Of a DNA stretch of 64,000 nucleotides, positions 48,290-57,557 are shown piece after piece; within the stretch, counting starts at the first letter, position 1, and each line of letters opens with the position of its first letter. The stretch comes from Variovorax sp. PAMC28562 (GTDB taxonomy: Bacteria; Pseudomonadota; Gammaproteobacteria; Burkholderiales; Burkholderiaceae_C), in NCBI RefSeq assembly GCF_014303735.1, contig NZ_CP060296.1:4361501-4425500 (forward strand). The letters are read 5' to 3'. The translations under genes and the position numbers were made by a program. The notes under the pieces are model-generated. The model was given only the letters and a program-made list of their open reading frames with translations. It was not told the DNA's origin and did no database searches.

Positions 48290-49237
48290 TCAGTCGAAGA
48301 TCAGTTGCGCGGGCAACAAACCCTTGTCGACCATGGCTGCGTCCCATGGCGGCACGCGCGCGAAGGCTGCCACGATGTGTTCTATGAAGAGCTTGAGCTT
48401 GAACGCATTGCGCGACGTCCCGGCATAGACGGCGCTCAGCGAAAACGAAGACAACTGGTGCTGCGGCAGCACCACCTGAAGATCGCCTCGCAAGATCGCA
48501 TCGCCGGCGACGAGCGTAGGAAGGCACACGATACCGGCATGCTCCAGCGCATATTCCCGCAGCAGGTGGACGCTGTTGGTGAGCAGGCTGGCCGTCATGT
48601 ACATGGTCACCTGTTCATCCGCATGATGAAAGGTCCAGCGGTCGCGCGTGGGGTAGCCCGAGTAGAGCCCGAGCGTGTGCTTGTGCAGTTCTCGCGGGCT
48701 CTCGGGCGTGCCGCGCGAACGCAGATAGTCGGGCGTGGCGCAGAACACGCGACGCACCGGAAAGAGCGGGCGCGACACGAGATCGGTCGACGCCGCCGGA
48801 AAAATTTGCAGCGCGCAATCGACACCCGCCTTGACCGGATCCACGACGGCGTCGCTGACGATCAGCTCCAGGTGAATGTCTGGATAACTCACCTGGAATT
48901 CGCGAAGCAAAGACGCGAAGTGACCCAGTACGAAGCCGGTGAGCGCATGCACGCGCAAGGTGCCCACCGGCCCGCTCTTGGCATCGCGCATCTGGTCGAT
49001 GACGTCGTTCGCCCGTCCGACGAGTTCGGTGCAGTCCCGCAAGAAAGCCTGGCCCACATCGCTGAGCCGGACGACTCGCGTGCTCCGATGAAAGAGCGGT
49101 GCGCCGACATGGTCTTCGAGTTGCCTGACGCGGGCGGTGACGACGGAGCGCGCGACACGCATTTGTCGGGCGGCCTCGGCGAAGCTCTGGGTTTCGGCGA
49201 CGCGGACGAATGTCTCTATGTTTTCTAGGCGGTCCAT
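48290..49237 (-). CDS. LysR-family transcriptional regulator (putative regulator of the hydroquinone operon)
   Basis: 315-residue regulator. The N-terminal winged helix has FVRVAETQSFAEAARQMRVA and TARVRQLEDHVGAPLFHRST; the effector domain from about 90 contains VGTLRVHALTGFVLGHFASL and further LysR-typical strands (ALEHAGIVCLPTLVAGDAIL). It lies directly upstream of the hydroquinone operon on the same strand rather than divergent, so it may share part of its transcript. Its effector is probably a pathway intermediate, inferred from position. Confidence 0.88.
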   Translation of the reverse strand: MDRLENIETFVRVAETQSFAEAARQMRVARSVVTARVRQLEDHVGAPLFHRSTRVVRLSDVGQAFLRDCTELVGRANDVIDQMRDAKSGPVGTLRVHALTGFVLGHFASLLREFQVSYPDIHLELIVSDAVVDPVKAGVDCALQIFPAASTDLVSRPLFPVRRVFCATPDYLRSRGTPESPRELHKHTLGLYSGYPTRDRWTFHHADEQVTMYMTASLLTNSVHLLREYALEHAGIVCLPTLVAGDAILRGDLQVVLPQHQLSSFSLSAVYAGTSRNAFKLKLFIEHIVAAFARVPPWDAAMVDKGLLPAQLIFD

Positions 49238-49356
49238 GCGCGGGAGGGTAACGCGTGTCGTGCGTTCGGTTTTGCGGCTACAGCTTTGCCCGCCTCCATC
49301 GACACGCCGGTTTGGTCAGCTTGTGGAAGGGTTCGGCCGTGCAGCATGGTTCACAC

Positions 49357-49476
49357 ATGAAAAATGCTCCGCGCTTTGGCCTGTCTCGCGCCGCAATGAA
49401 GCGGCTCGCAGGCCTCACCCTGATCCTCGCCGGCATGAGCCTGCTGATCGAAGGCGTGCGCGCCGTGCTGCTTTAG
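49357..49476 (+). CDS. Possible 39-residue single-span membrane peptide
   Basis: Short frame MKNAPRFGLSRAAMKRLAGL followed by TLILAGMSLLIEGVRAVLL: a basic N-terminus and one hydrophobic segment, typical of small inner-membrane proteins. It lacks a clear ribosome binding site, and no conservation can be checked here, so it may be a chance frame. Confidence 0.3.
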   Translation: MKNAPRFGLSRAAMKRLAGLTLILAGMSLLIEGVRAVLL

Positions 49477-49540
49477 TAACGGCTTGCGTAGAGGTCTGCA
49501 TGTGCGGCTGGCGTCGCCGCTGCACCCACCGGTCTCGCTG

Positions 49541-50275
49541 CTAGGTCGTCTTCTCGATCCGCCCACCCAGATACGCCGCCCGCACTTCGTCGTTCGACCA
49601 CAACTCCGCCGGCTTGCCTGACACCGCCAGTCGTCCGGTCTCCAGCACGTAACCGCGATCGGCCACCGACAGCGCCATGCGCGCGTTCTGCTCGACCAAC
49701 AGCACCGTGGTGCCGCGCCGGCGAATCTCACCGATGATCGAAAACACCTTTTGCACGATGACGGGCGCGAGTCCCAACGAAGGCTCGTCGAGCAGCAGCA
49801 AGCGCGGTTTGGCCATGAGGCCACGCGCCACGGCGACCATCTGCTGCTGTCCGCCCGACAGCATCCAGCCGAGCGAATCGGCAAACGGTCGGATGTCGGG
49901 GAAAAGGTCGAACATCTCGTCGGATTCGCGGATCAGTTCAGCCTTGGCGATACGCCCGCGGTTCGACGCGCCCAGCATGATGTTCTCGCGCGCGGTGAGT
50001 CCCGGGAACAAACGTCGCCCCTCGGGCACATGGGCGATGCCGAGCTTGACGATGGTTTCCGGCCCGAGCCCGGCAATCGACTTGCCATCGAACAGCACCT
50101 CGCCGCTGGAGGGTTTGTTGAGCCCGGAGATCGCGCGCAGCGTGGTCGACTTGCCGGCCCCGTTGGCACCCAGCAGCGTGACGACTTCGCCGCTCTCGAT
50201 CGACAGCGAGAGGCCGCGCAGCGCCTCGATCTCGCCGTAGCGGACGTTCAGTCCTTCAAGTGAAAGCAGGGGCAT
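49541..50275 (-). CDS. livF: Second Liv-type importer, ATPase LivF
   Basis: 244-residue ATPase. Walker A GANGAGKSTTL, GIAHVPEGRRLFPGLTAREN, signature SGGQQQMVAVARGLMAKP, Walker B LLLLDEPSLGLAP and LVEQNARMALSVADR are clear. The ATG at 50275 lies 20 bases inside the end of the LivM-LivG fusion gene, so the two are coupled. Last gene of the four-gene operon. Confidence 0.94.
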   Translation of the reverse strand: MPLLSLEGLNVRYGEIEALRGLSLSIESGEVVTLLGANGAGKSTTLRAISGLNKPSSGEVLFDGKSIAGLGPETIVKLGIAHVPEGRRLFPGLTARENIMLGASNRGRIAKAELIRESDEMFDLFPDIRPFADSLGWMLSGGQQQMVAVARGLMAKPRLLLLDEPSLGLAPVIVQKVFSIIGEIRRRGTTVLLVEQNARMALSVADRGYVLETGRLAVSGKPAELWSNDEVRAAYLGGRIEKTT

Positions 50276-52022
50276 CGGGTTCCGTTCCGAGATAGGCCGC
50301 GATGACGTCGGGCTGACGCAGCACGTCGGCCGCCACGCCATCGGCGATGCGGCGACCGAAGTTGAGCACGGTGATGCATTCGGCGACCTCGGTCACCAGC
50401 GTCATGTCGTGATCGATGATCAAAATCGTCAGGCCCTTCGCGGCGATGCGTTTCAACAGATCGCGCAGGCCTAGCTTTTCCGTCGAGTTGAGCCCGGCCG
50501 CAGGCTCGTCGAGCAGCAGCAACGTCGGGTTGCCGGCCAACGCGCGGGCAATCTCGATAAGACGCTGGTGCCCGTATGAAAAGCCGGTCACCAGTTCGTG
50601 TGCGCGCGCTTCGAGCCCGACGAATGCGAGCGCCGCGCGCGCGCGCTCGACCAGCGCCGCGTGACCCGAAGCAATCTGATTGCCGGGATGCTCGGCCCCG
50701 ATGATCACGTTCTCCAGGGCCGTCATCGAGCGAAAGAGCCGAATGTTCTGGAAGGTGCGACCCAGCCCCGCGACCGTGCGCGCGTGAGGCGGAAGCGCCG
50801 TCACGTCGCGACCGCCGAGCAACACGCGACCCGAGGTCGCGGTGTAGATGCCCGAGAGCACGTTGAGCGTGGTGGTCTTGCCCGAGCCGTTGGGTCCGAT
50901 CAATGCATGAACCTGCCCACGCCGCACCGAAAACGAAATGCCGTCGACCGCCTTCACGCCGCCAAAGTGCTTGCAGAGGTCTCGTACTTCGAGCGCCATC
51001 GGCGCGGCGTCGGCGCTGGCCGCATAGGCCGGCGCCAGCATCAGCTCGGCCGGCGCTCCGGCGAACGGCGGCGGTGCCAGCCAGCGGCGCACACGGTTCT
51101 GCACGAAGCCCCAGATGCCGTCGGGCATGTAGCGAATGATGAGGATGATCGAGAGCCCGTAGATCGCCAGGTACAGCCCCGGCACGCTCTTCAAAAAGCG
51201 CAGGCTCTCCGGCAGCACGATCAATAGGCCCGTGCCGATGAGGGCGCCGACCGGCGCTGCCACGCCACCGAGCAGCGTCATCGTGATGAAGACGATCGAC
51301 TCGGCAAAGCTGAACTGGTCGGGACTCACGTAAGCGAAGCCGCCGGCAAACAGGCCACCGCCGATGCCGCCGAGCACGGCCGACAGCGCGAAGGCGGCGA
51401 CCTTCACCTTGTAGACGTTGATGCCCGCGACGCCGGCGGCCAGTTCGTTGTCGCGCACCGCACGCATCGAACGGCCGAGCGGTGTTTGCGGCAGCCGCCA
51501 CACCAGATAGCCGATGACCGCGACCGCGAATACACAAACGCCGAGAAACGCCTGCGACGACTGGAACAGCAGCGGCCGCTGAATGCGCCCGACGCCATCG
51601 GGCCCGTGCGTCACCGGAATCCAGTTGACCATGATGAGCGTCACGATCTGCTGGAAGCTGATGGTCACCATCGCGAGGTAGTGACCGCCCAGCTTGAGCG
51701 TGGTCATGCCGAGCAAGGCACCCATTACCAGCGCGATGCCCGCGCCCATTGCCAGAGCGAGCCAGAAGTTCATGTGCAGGTCGGCGGTGCCGAGCCCGAC
51801 CGCGTACGCGCCGAACCCGAAGAACGCCGCCTGCGCCAGATTGATTTGCCCACAGAGCCCGAGCACCACCGTCAGCCCGAACACCGCGATGGCGAAGGTC
51901 GATGTCTGCACCAGGATGTGGACCGTGTAGTCCTGCATCGGCACCAGCGTGACGACTGCCACCGCTGCTGCCGCCAGGGCCGCGAAGCCCAGGGTACCCA
52001 ACGTCTGCCGTGTGCTCGCCAC
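50256..52022 (-). CDS. LivM-LivG fusion: permease joined to ATPase
   Basis: 588-residue fusion. Residues 1 to about 320 are a LivM-type permease (FGLTVVLGLCGQINLAQAAF, GLGTADLHMNFWLALAMGAG, GRSMRAVRDNELAAGVAGIN contact loop). A linker of some 20 residues leads to Met342, which begins a LivG ATPase (MALEVRDLCKHFGGVKAVDG; Walker A GPNGSGKTTTL; signature FSYGHQRLIEIARALA; Walker B LLLLDEPAAGLNSTE). Such fusions occur in some beta-proteobacteria and replace two genes of the standard cluster. The livF start is inside its last 20 bases. Confidence 0.93.
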   Translation of the reverse strand: MASTRQTLGTLGFAALAAAAVAVVTLVPMQDYTVHILVQTSTFAIAVFGLTVVLGLCGQINLAQAAFFGFGAYAVGLGTADLHMNFWLALAMGAGIALVMGALLGMTTLKLGGHYLAMVTISFQQIVTLIMVNWIPVTHGPDGVGRIQRPLLFQSSQAFLGVCVFAVAVIGYLVWRLPQTPLGRSMRAVRDNELAAGVAGINVYKVKVAAFALSAVLGGIGGGLFAGGFAYVSPDQFSFAESIVFITMTLLGGVAAPVGALIGTGLLIVLPESLRFLKSVPGLYLAIYGLSIILIIRYMPDGIWGFVQNRVRRWLAPPPFAGAPAELMLAPAYAASADAAPMALEVRDLCKHFGGVKAVDGISFSVRRGQVHALIGPNGSGKTTTLNVLSGIYTATSGRVLLGGRDVTALPPHARTVAGLGRTFQNIRLFRSMTALENVIIGAEHPGNQIASGHAALVERARAALAFVGLEARAHELVTGFSYGHQRLIEIARALAGNPTLLLLDEPAAGLNSTEKLGLRDLLKRIAAKGLTILIIDHDMTLVTEVAECITVLNFGRRIADGVAADVLRQPDVIAAYLGTEPDAPAFT

Positions 52023-52024
52023 GG

Positions 52025-52900
52025 CTATGCTTTCTCGGCCACGCGCTCGCCGAAGATGCCCTGCGGTCGAAAGATGAGGAACGCGACGAGCACCAGAAAC
52101 GCGAAGCCGTCCTTGTACGGAACCGAGATGTAGGCGGCACCGAAAGTCTCGATCACGCCGAGCGCGAGCCCGCCGATGATCGCGCCCTTGACGTCACCGA
52201 AGCCGCCGATGATGGTGGCCGCAAAGGCCTTCAGCGCGATGGTCGAGCCCATCTGGATCGACACGAAAAGAATCGGCGCCACCAGAATGCCCGCCACGCC
52301 ACCGAGCAGCGCCGAGTACACGAAGGTGAGCATGATCATCGCGGACACCGGGATGCCGAGCAACGACGCCATCTCCTTGTCTTGCGAGGTCGCCTGCAGT
52401 TTTTTGCCGAGCATGGTGCGCTCGAAAAACCAGAAGTTGAAGGCGACCAGAACCAGCGTCACCACCATGATGAGCAGGTACTGGCTGTCGAGGTACACCG
52501 GCCCGATCTGCAGGCCCGGCGTATCGAACCAGCCTTCCAGCACTTGCGGTTGCGGCCCGTACAGCGCGAGCACCGAGTTGGACAGGAAGATGGACGCGCC
52601 GATCGTTGCGATGATCACCGGCAAAAACGTGCGGTTGCGCAGCGGGTAGTACACACCGAGGTTGAACACCGCACCGAGGAGCGCCATGCCGGTGAGCGCC
52701 GCCAGAAAGGCCCAGCCGTACGGCCACTTGAGGTCGACGGCGAAGACGACCATGAGGTACGCGCCGACCATCGAGAACTCGCCCTGCGCAAAGTTGACGA
52801 CGTTGGTCGCGCGAAAAATCAAGACGAAGCCGAGAGCCACCAGCGCGTACACCGCGCCGATGCCCAAGCCCGTGAAGAAGAGCTGAAGGGCGAGATCCAT
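52025..52900 (-). CDS. livH: Second Liv-type importer, permease LivH
   Basis: 291-residue LivH-type permease: LGIGAVYALVALGFVLIFRA start, VVNFAQGEFSMVGAYLMVVF, LGKKLQATSQDKEMASLLGI contact loop, and the C-terminal ISVPYKDGFAFLVLVAFLIF. It is two bases upstream of the fusion gene and six bases downstream of the binding-protein gene, i.e. one transcript. Confidence 0.93.
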   Translation of the reverse strand: MDLALQLFFTGLGIGAVYALVALGFVLIFRATNVVNFAQGEFSMVGAYLMVVFAVDLKWPYGWAFLAALTGMALLGAVFNLGVYYPLRNRTFLPVIIATIGASIFLSNSVLALYGPQPQVLEGWFDTPGLQIGPVYLDSQYLLIMVVTLVLVAFNFWFFERTMLGKKLQATSQDKEMASLLGIPVSAMIMLTFVYSALLGGVAGILVAPILFVSIQMGSTIALKAFAATIIGGFGDVKGAIIGGLALGVIETFGAAYISVPYKDGFAFLVLVAFLIFRPQGIFGERVAEKA

Positions 52901-52906
52901 CGCGGA

Positions 52907-54085
52907 TCAGGTGCCCGACTCGACGTGCTTGTCGAAGACGATGTTGCCCTTGTCGTTCTTCACGATGTTGTAGCCGTGCAGGCCGTCGCCGTTGGCGTCG
53001 AAGTTGTACTCACCCTCGGCGCCTGCGTGCTTGCGAATGGCCAGGATGGCCTCGCGCACGGCGACGGGATCGGTCTTGCCGGCTTTGTTGATCGCCATGC
53101 ACAACACCGTGATGGCGTCGTAGGTCCATGACGACTGGTTGTCGGGCGCGACCTTCGCGACATCGCGGTAGGCCTTGCCAAAAGCCTTGGAGGCCGGGCT
53201 CGATTCCTCGGCATAGTCCGCCACGCCGTAAGTGCCGTAGAGCGCCGGGCCGGCAAGCTTCAAGGCCGTGATGTTCACGATCGATGGCGAGCCGATGTAG
53301 GGAATGGTCACGCCGAGTTGGCGCAGTTGCCGGGCGAACACGCCGAGGTCGTTTTCGAACGTGAAGTAGGAGCCGAGGATGTCGGCGCCCGACTGCTTGA
53401 TGGCGAGCACCACCGGCGTGAAGTCCTGGCTCTGATTGGCGTAGCCCTGATCGAGCGCGATGGTCGTGCCTTCGTGTTTGGCCAGGCCTGCCGTCAGTGC
53501 CTTGCCGCCCGCCGTGCCAAAAGCGTCCGTCGAATGCACGATCGCCCACTTTTTCTTGCCGAGCGTCTTGACGCCGTATTCGGCGATGACGCTGCCCGAG
53601 TACGAGTCGTTGGGACGAAAACGAAACAGCCACTGGTTGCCCATGTGCGTGAGCGTCGGGTCTGTGCCGCCGATCATCACCGGCTTGCCGATCTTCATCA
53701 CGTCGGGTGCCATCGCGTGGACTTGCGTCGAACGAATCGAGCCGAGGAAGCCGACGATATCGGTCTGCGAGGCCAACTTGGAAAATGCCAGCACGATGCC
53801 CGGATTGGTGGTCTGGTCGTCTTCGACGATCAGTTCGACCTGCTTGCCGAGCACGCCGCCTGCCTTGTTCACAGCTTCGATCGCGAGCTTGGCCCCGATC
53901 TGTGCATACCTGCCCGACTCGGCGGCCGGACCGGTCACCGGCGCGCACATGCCGATCTTGATGGTGGCGCCCTGCGCCCACGCCTGACCCATGAAGCCGG
54001 GCAGTGCAATGCTCGCGGTGACAGCACCGGAAAGAGCCCCTGAAAACTTGCGGCGGGAAATGCCGGAGGTGTGGCGGATGGTCAT
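52907..54085 (-). CDS. Second Liv-type importer, substrate-binding protein
   Basis: 392-residue type 1 binding protein with a twin-arginine signal (MTIRHTSGISRRKFSGALSG, SRRKF at 10-14; cleavage near QAWAQ). Mature start ATIKIGMCAPVTGPAAESGR, EDDQTTNPGIVLAFSKLASQ and PVMIGGTDPTLTHMGNQWLF are typical of branched-chain amino acid or amide binding members. The ATG at 54085 follows an AGGACGTC site; an ATG at 54142 is upstream. Ligand unknown; it is not the same subfamily as the protein at 42622. Confidence 0.92.
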   Translation of the reverse strand: MTIRHTSGISRRKFSGALSGAVTASIALPGFMGQAWAQGATIKIGMCAPVTGPAAESGRYAQIGAKLAIEAVNKAGGVLGKQVELIVEDDQTTNPGIVLAFSKLASQTDIVGFLGSIRSTQVHAMAPDVMKIGKPVMIGGTDPTLTHMGNQWLFRFRPNDSYSGSVIAEYGVKTLGKKKWAIVHSTDAFGTAGGKALTAGLAKHEGTTIALDQGYANQSQDFTPVVLAIKQSGADILGSYFTFENDLGVFARQLRQLGVTIPYIGSPSIVNITALKLAGPALYGTYGVADYAEESSPASKAFGKAYRDVAKVAPDNQSSWTYDAITVLCMAINKAGKTDPVAVREAILAIRKHAGAEGEYNFDANGDGLHGYNIVKNDKGNIVFDKHVESGT

Positions 54086-54251
54086 GACGTCCTGTGGGTG
54101 TGCGGCACCGCTGTATCGCGGCATCGTTGTCTCAACGGGCAATGTATTTCAGCGCCCGGTAAAACCGACCGAGGGTATTCATCCATGACCGGCACTACGT
54201 TGCGTGGTGTCGGTGTCGACGCTCGCTGGCGCGGCGTCCGCTATCGGTCCG

Positions 54252-54512
54252 TCAGGACGGCCACATCGACTGGTCGTCGGCTGCCGAATTCCAGAACTTC
54301 CACCACGGCCGCGCAATCGGCGGCTTCTCGGGCGGCAGTTGTTGCATCTGGCTCGCCCGCAGGCGTCGCCTGCGTTCGACTTCCAGTGCATGCGCGATGC
54401 CGAAGGCTTCTCGGTCACCACGTGCCGCCTGCGCACGCCAGCTCGCAGCGAGGCTCGCGAGTGCATCGTCATCGATGTGGGCGAGTTGCGGGGGTGTCGG
54501 CACGGTGGTCAT
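54252..54512 (-). CDS. Small hypothetical protein
   Basis: 86-residue soluble protein. It has a helical middle (DDDALASLAASWRAQAARGD, HALEVERRRRLRASQMQQLP) and a Trp-rich end, PWWKFWNSAADDQSMWPS. Start at the ATG at 54512; a longer open frame to 54695 crosses unlikely sequence. No family recognised, but the charged helix and Trp-rich tail are unlike random frames. Divergent placement relative to neighbours gives no clue. Confidence 0.5.
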   Translation of the reverse strand: MTTVPTPPQLAHIDDDALASLAASWRAQAARGDREAFGIAHALEVERRRRLRASQMQQLPPEKPPIARPWWKFWNSAADDQSMWPS

Positions 54513-54685
54513 GTGACATCGAAGATAACGCACTAACGCGATGGCGAACCGGTGGTCATCCCTGAATCCCCACTTTGTTACGGTCCCTTCAACAGATCGG
54601 CATCTTTTCTGACACGGGTTTGTAGCGGGGTCACTGCCTGGGGCTTTTCCAAAACCATGCTTCGCCGTGCGTTGCGCCGAAAGCG

Positions 54686-54826
54686 GTAGGCCCACACATC
54701 ATCGCGGTGCAGCGCGTCGACAAAGACAAGCCCTGCGCGCAGCAGTTGGTGAAGGCATATCACTCGGCTGAAGTGAAGCGCTTCATCGAGTCGAAATTCA
54801 ACGGCGCGCTCGTACCGGCTTTCTGA
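54686..54826 (+). pseudogene. C-terminal remnant of a MetQ/NlpA-family lipoprotein
   Basis: An in-frame run of 46 codons ends in TGA. It contains HIIAVQRVDKDKP, QQLVKAYHSAEVKRFIESKF and NGALVPAF, which follows the C-terminus of the D-methionine-binding MetQ/NlpA family (IAVR-x-EDKD..., LVxAYxSxEVKxFI, F-x-GAxxPAW). The frame is open only back to a TAG at 54623, and the residues before about 54686 no longer look like MetQ; there is no lipoprotein signal, so about 85% of the gene is missing. No metN or metI accompanies it. Confidence 0.7.
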
Positions 54827-54855
54827 ACGAACTGCCAAGCGGCAGGGGCCGGCCA

Positions 54856-55596
54856 CTAGGAGGCTGCCGGCGTCACGCCACCTTCGGACAGGCGCAGCAC
54901 GGCTCGCTGCATGTGACGCGTGGCCATGCGCCGCGCACGTGCGCTGTCGTGGTCGGCGATCGCCTTCACGATGTCCGCGTGCTCGGCCCGAACGGCATTG
55001 GCAAAGTCCGACCTGCGCGCCTCGTTCGCACGCGTCACCCGCATCGCGTCACGAAGGTATTGCTCGATAAAGCCGATAAACAATTCGAACTGCGGATTGC
55101 CTGTCGCCTCGGCGATTTTTCGATGAAAGAGCAGGTCCTCGGCCACGCCGTCGGCTCCGGCCGCGGTGGCGGCGTCGAGCGCCTTCAACGCCATGCGCAG
55201 TGCCCGCATCTGGGCTGGAGTTGCACGCTCGGCAGCCAGTGCCGCCATCTCGCCTTCGAGCGCACGACGAACCTCTACGACCTGTACGACGGACAAGGGA
55301 GACGTCAGCACGCGCGAGTCGAACACCAGCGGCTGGGTCACCGACGGCGGCTGAACGAATGCGCCAGAGCCCTGGCGCGAGCGCAACAGCCCGCGCAAGC
55401 GGAGCTGGTGCAGCGCCTCTCGCACCACGCTGCGCGAAACGCCATGGGCATCCGCAAGCTGGGCTTCGGTCGGCAAGCGATCGCCTGGGCGCAGTTTGCC
55501 CGTTTCGATCTGCGCAGCGAGGATCGAGGCCAGCCGATCCGACAACCGCTCGACCGCCAGCAAGCTGGTCGGCGCGGGGGCTGCTGACAGGGTCAT
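54856..55596 (-). CDS. GntR-family transcriptional regulator (FadR/FCD subfamily) of sugar cluster
   Basis: 246-residue regulator. The winged helix (ERLSDRLASILAAQIETGKL, GVSRSVVREALHQLRLRGLL) covers about residues 15-85 and an FCD domain about 95-230 (VRRALEGEMAALAAERATPA, EDLLFHRKIAEATGNPQFEL, RAEHADIVKAIADHDSARAR). The ATG at 55596 overlaps the lactonase stop (TGATG), so it is the last gene of the sugar operon and most likely represses it in response to a sugar acid. No operator is proven; a candidate is at 61308-61318. Confidence 0.9.
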   Translation of the reverse strand: MTLSAAPAPTSLLAVERLSDRLASILAAQIETGKLRPGDRLPTEAQLADAHGVSRSVVREALHQLRLRGLLRSRQGSGAFVQPPSVTQPLVFDSRVLTSPLSVVQVVEVRRALEGEMAALAAERATPAQMRALRMALKALDAATAAGADGVAEDLLFHRKIAEATGNPQFELFIGFIEQYLRDAMRVTRANEARRSDFANAVRAEHADIVKAIADHDSARARRMATRHMQRAVLRLSEGGVTPAAS

Positions 55597-56537
55597 CGTG
55601 CGGACGAGGCTGTCGGTCTTCCGGCGGCACGCGCGTTGACATAGACCGCGTAGAGCGAGGTGGTCGCGCAAATGAAAAGCCGGTTCAGTTTGGGGCCACC
55701 GAAGCAGACGTTCGCCACGGCTTCAGGCAATCGGATCTTGCCAAGGAGCGTTCCGTCGCTCGCATAGCAGTGCACGCCATCGCCGGCGCTCGTCCAGAGG
55801 TTCCCTTGCGTGTCCAGGCGAAAGCCGTCGAACAGTCCGGCGCTGGACTCGGCGAATACTTCGCCGCCGCTCAGGCTGCGACCGTCGTCACCGACCCGAA
55901 ACCGGCGAATGTGCATCGGCCCGTCAGCGATGTGCGTGGCACCGGTGTCGGCAATGTAGAGCAGGCTTTCGTCGGGCGAGAAGGCCAGGCCGTTAGGCTG
56001 CACGAAGCCACCGGCCACTCGCTCGACAGGGCCACCGTCTGTGCCGACACGATAGACCGCGCATTCTCCGGTCTCGCTGGTCGCCGCGTCGCCTTCGTAG
56101 TCACTGTCGATGCCATAGCTCGGGTCGCTGAACCAGACGCTGCCGTCCGACTTGATCACCACGTCGTTCGGTGAGTTGAGGCGCTTGCCTTGGTAGGCAG
56201 AAGCGAGCACGGTGCGGCTTCCGTCGTGTTCGGTGCGCGACACGCAGCGCCCGCGGTGCTCGCAAGACACAAGGCGGCCCTGGAGATCGACCGTATGGCC
56301 GTTGGTGTTGAGCGCCGGCTGCCGGAACACCGACGCCGAGCCATCCGTGTCGTCGAAGCGCAGCATGCGGTCGTTCGGAATGTCCGACCACACCAGATAG
56401 CGTCCCGCCGCGAACCACGCCGGCCCTTCGGCCCAGCGGCATCCCGTGTAGAGCTTGTCCACGTGGACATTTGGGAACACGAGTTGCCGGAAGCGCGCGT
56501 CGATCACTTCGAAATCGGAATCCAGCTTGATGGTCAT
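55593..56537 (-). CDS. SMP-30/gluconolactonase-family lactonase
   Basis: 314-residue six-bladed beta-propeller hydrolase that opens sugar lactones, metal-dependent. Motifs: CRWAEGPAWFAAGRYLVWSD (N-terminal metal Glu), HTVDLQGRLVSCEHRGR, RLNSPNDVVIKSDGSVWFSD (Asn/Asp), NGLAFSPDESLLYIADTG and FDGFRLDTQGNLWTSAGDGV. No signal peptide. The longer frame to 57488 is an overlap with the permease gene. In an operon with a sugar ABC importer and GntR regulator it probably acts on an aldonolactone made after uptake; the specific sugar is not evident. Confidence 0.92.
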   Translation of the reverse strand: MTIKLDSDFEVIDARFRQLVFPNVHVDKLYTGCRWAEGPAWFAAGRYLVWSDIPNDRMLRFDDTDGSASVFRQPALNTNGHTVDLQGRLVSCEHRGRCVSRTEHDGSRTVLASAYQGKRLNSPNDVVIKSDGSVWFSDPSYGIDSDYEGDAATSETGECAVYRVGTDGGPVERVAGGFVQPNGLAFSPDESLLYIADTGATHIADGPMHIRRFRVGDDGRSLSGGEVFAESSAGLFDGFRLDTQGNLWTSAGDGVHCYASDGTLLGKIRLPEAVANVCFGGPKLNRLFICATTSLYAVYVNARAAGRPTASSAR

Positions 56538-56581
56538 GTCTCGCCCTTTCGTCGGTTGAACGGCTTCCTGCTCGCGATCAT

Positions 56582-57550
56582 TCACTCGGAGTGACGGCGT
56601 CCACGCCCATAGACGAGCAGCATCGCGATGATGACCACGCCATAGATCACCTGGCGGCCCATCTCCGGAATCTGCATCACCGACAGGATCGATTGCAGCA
56701 AGGTGATCATCACCACGCCGACGACGGTGCCGAGGTAGGAGCCTCGTCCACCCAATATGTTGGTGCCGCCCAGCACCACCGCTGCGATGGCAGGTAACTG
56801 GTAGGCGTCGCCCATCGCCTGGTAGGCCTTGGTCGAATAGCCGGTGAGCAGTACACCGGCCGCGGCCGAGCAGGCCCCCGCGATGACGAAGCACAGCAGG
56901 GTGACTCGTCGCGTGTCGATGCCGGACAGGTAGGCGGCGCGTTCGCGGTTTCCGACGGCATAGATCGAGCGGCCCAGCGTCGTGCGGTGCAGCAGGAACA
57001 TGGTCGCAGCGCCGACGACTGCCCACACCAGCAACGCATTCGGCAAGCCGAAGACCAGCCGACCGGTCGCCAGTTCGTGCATCGCAGGGGTCGCCCGGTC
57101 TTGCGGCGCAAAGCCACCGGTCTGCAGCACGATCAGGCCCTGGGCGACGGCGTTGATACCCAGAGTGAAGATCATCGAGGGCACCCGCAGGTACGCCACG
57201 CCGATGCCATTGAGCAAGCCCAGCATCGCGCCGCATCCGATGCCGAAAGGAATGGCCAGCAACGCGCCGGTGTCGCCCCACCAGCCTGCCGCGGCAGTCG
57301 ACATCATGCCGCCCACCGTGACGACCCACGGCACCGAAAGATCGATACCACCCAGCAGGATGACGAGCATCGCGCCGGTCGCGACCACGCCAAGGAAGGA
57401 GGCGATCTGCAATTGCAGCAACAGATAGTCGGCCGAGAGAAAGTTGCGGGAATACAGGCTGCCGATCAGCAGGAGGCCGAGCGTGCACAGCGCGCCCGCC
57501 ACCACCGGCAGATGGCCTGAATCGCGAAGTCGCAGCACGAGGGTCGTCAT
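56582..57550 (-). CDS. Sugar ABC transporter permease 2 (RbsC family)
   Basis: 322-residue permease of the ribose/galactose (CUT2) class: GAMLVILLGGIDLSVPWVVT, RVPSMIFTLGINAVAQGLIV and VGNRERAAYLSGIDTRRVTL with the conserved contact loop; about eight to ten helices. Seven bases downstream of the other permease gene, so they form a heterodimer. Confidence 0.93.
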   Translation of the reverse strand: MTTLVLRLRDSGHLPVVAGALCTLGLLLIGSLYSRNFLSADYLLLQLQIASFLGVVATGAMLVILLGGIDLSVPWVVTVGGMMSTAAAGWWGDTGALLAIPFGIGCGAMLGLLNGIGVAYLRVPSMIFTLGINAVAQGLIVLQTGGFAPQDRATPAMHELATGRLVFGLPNALLVWAVVGAATMFLLHRTTLGRSIYAVGNRERAAYLSGIDTRRVTLLCFVIAGACSAAAGVLLTGYSTKAYQAMGDAYQLPAIAAVVLGGTNILGGRGSYLGTVVGVVMITLLQSILSVMQIPEMGRQVIYGVVIIAMLLVYGRGRRHSE

Positions 57551-57557
57551 GCGCGCG

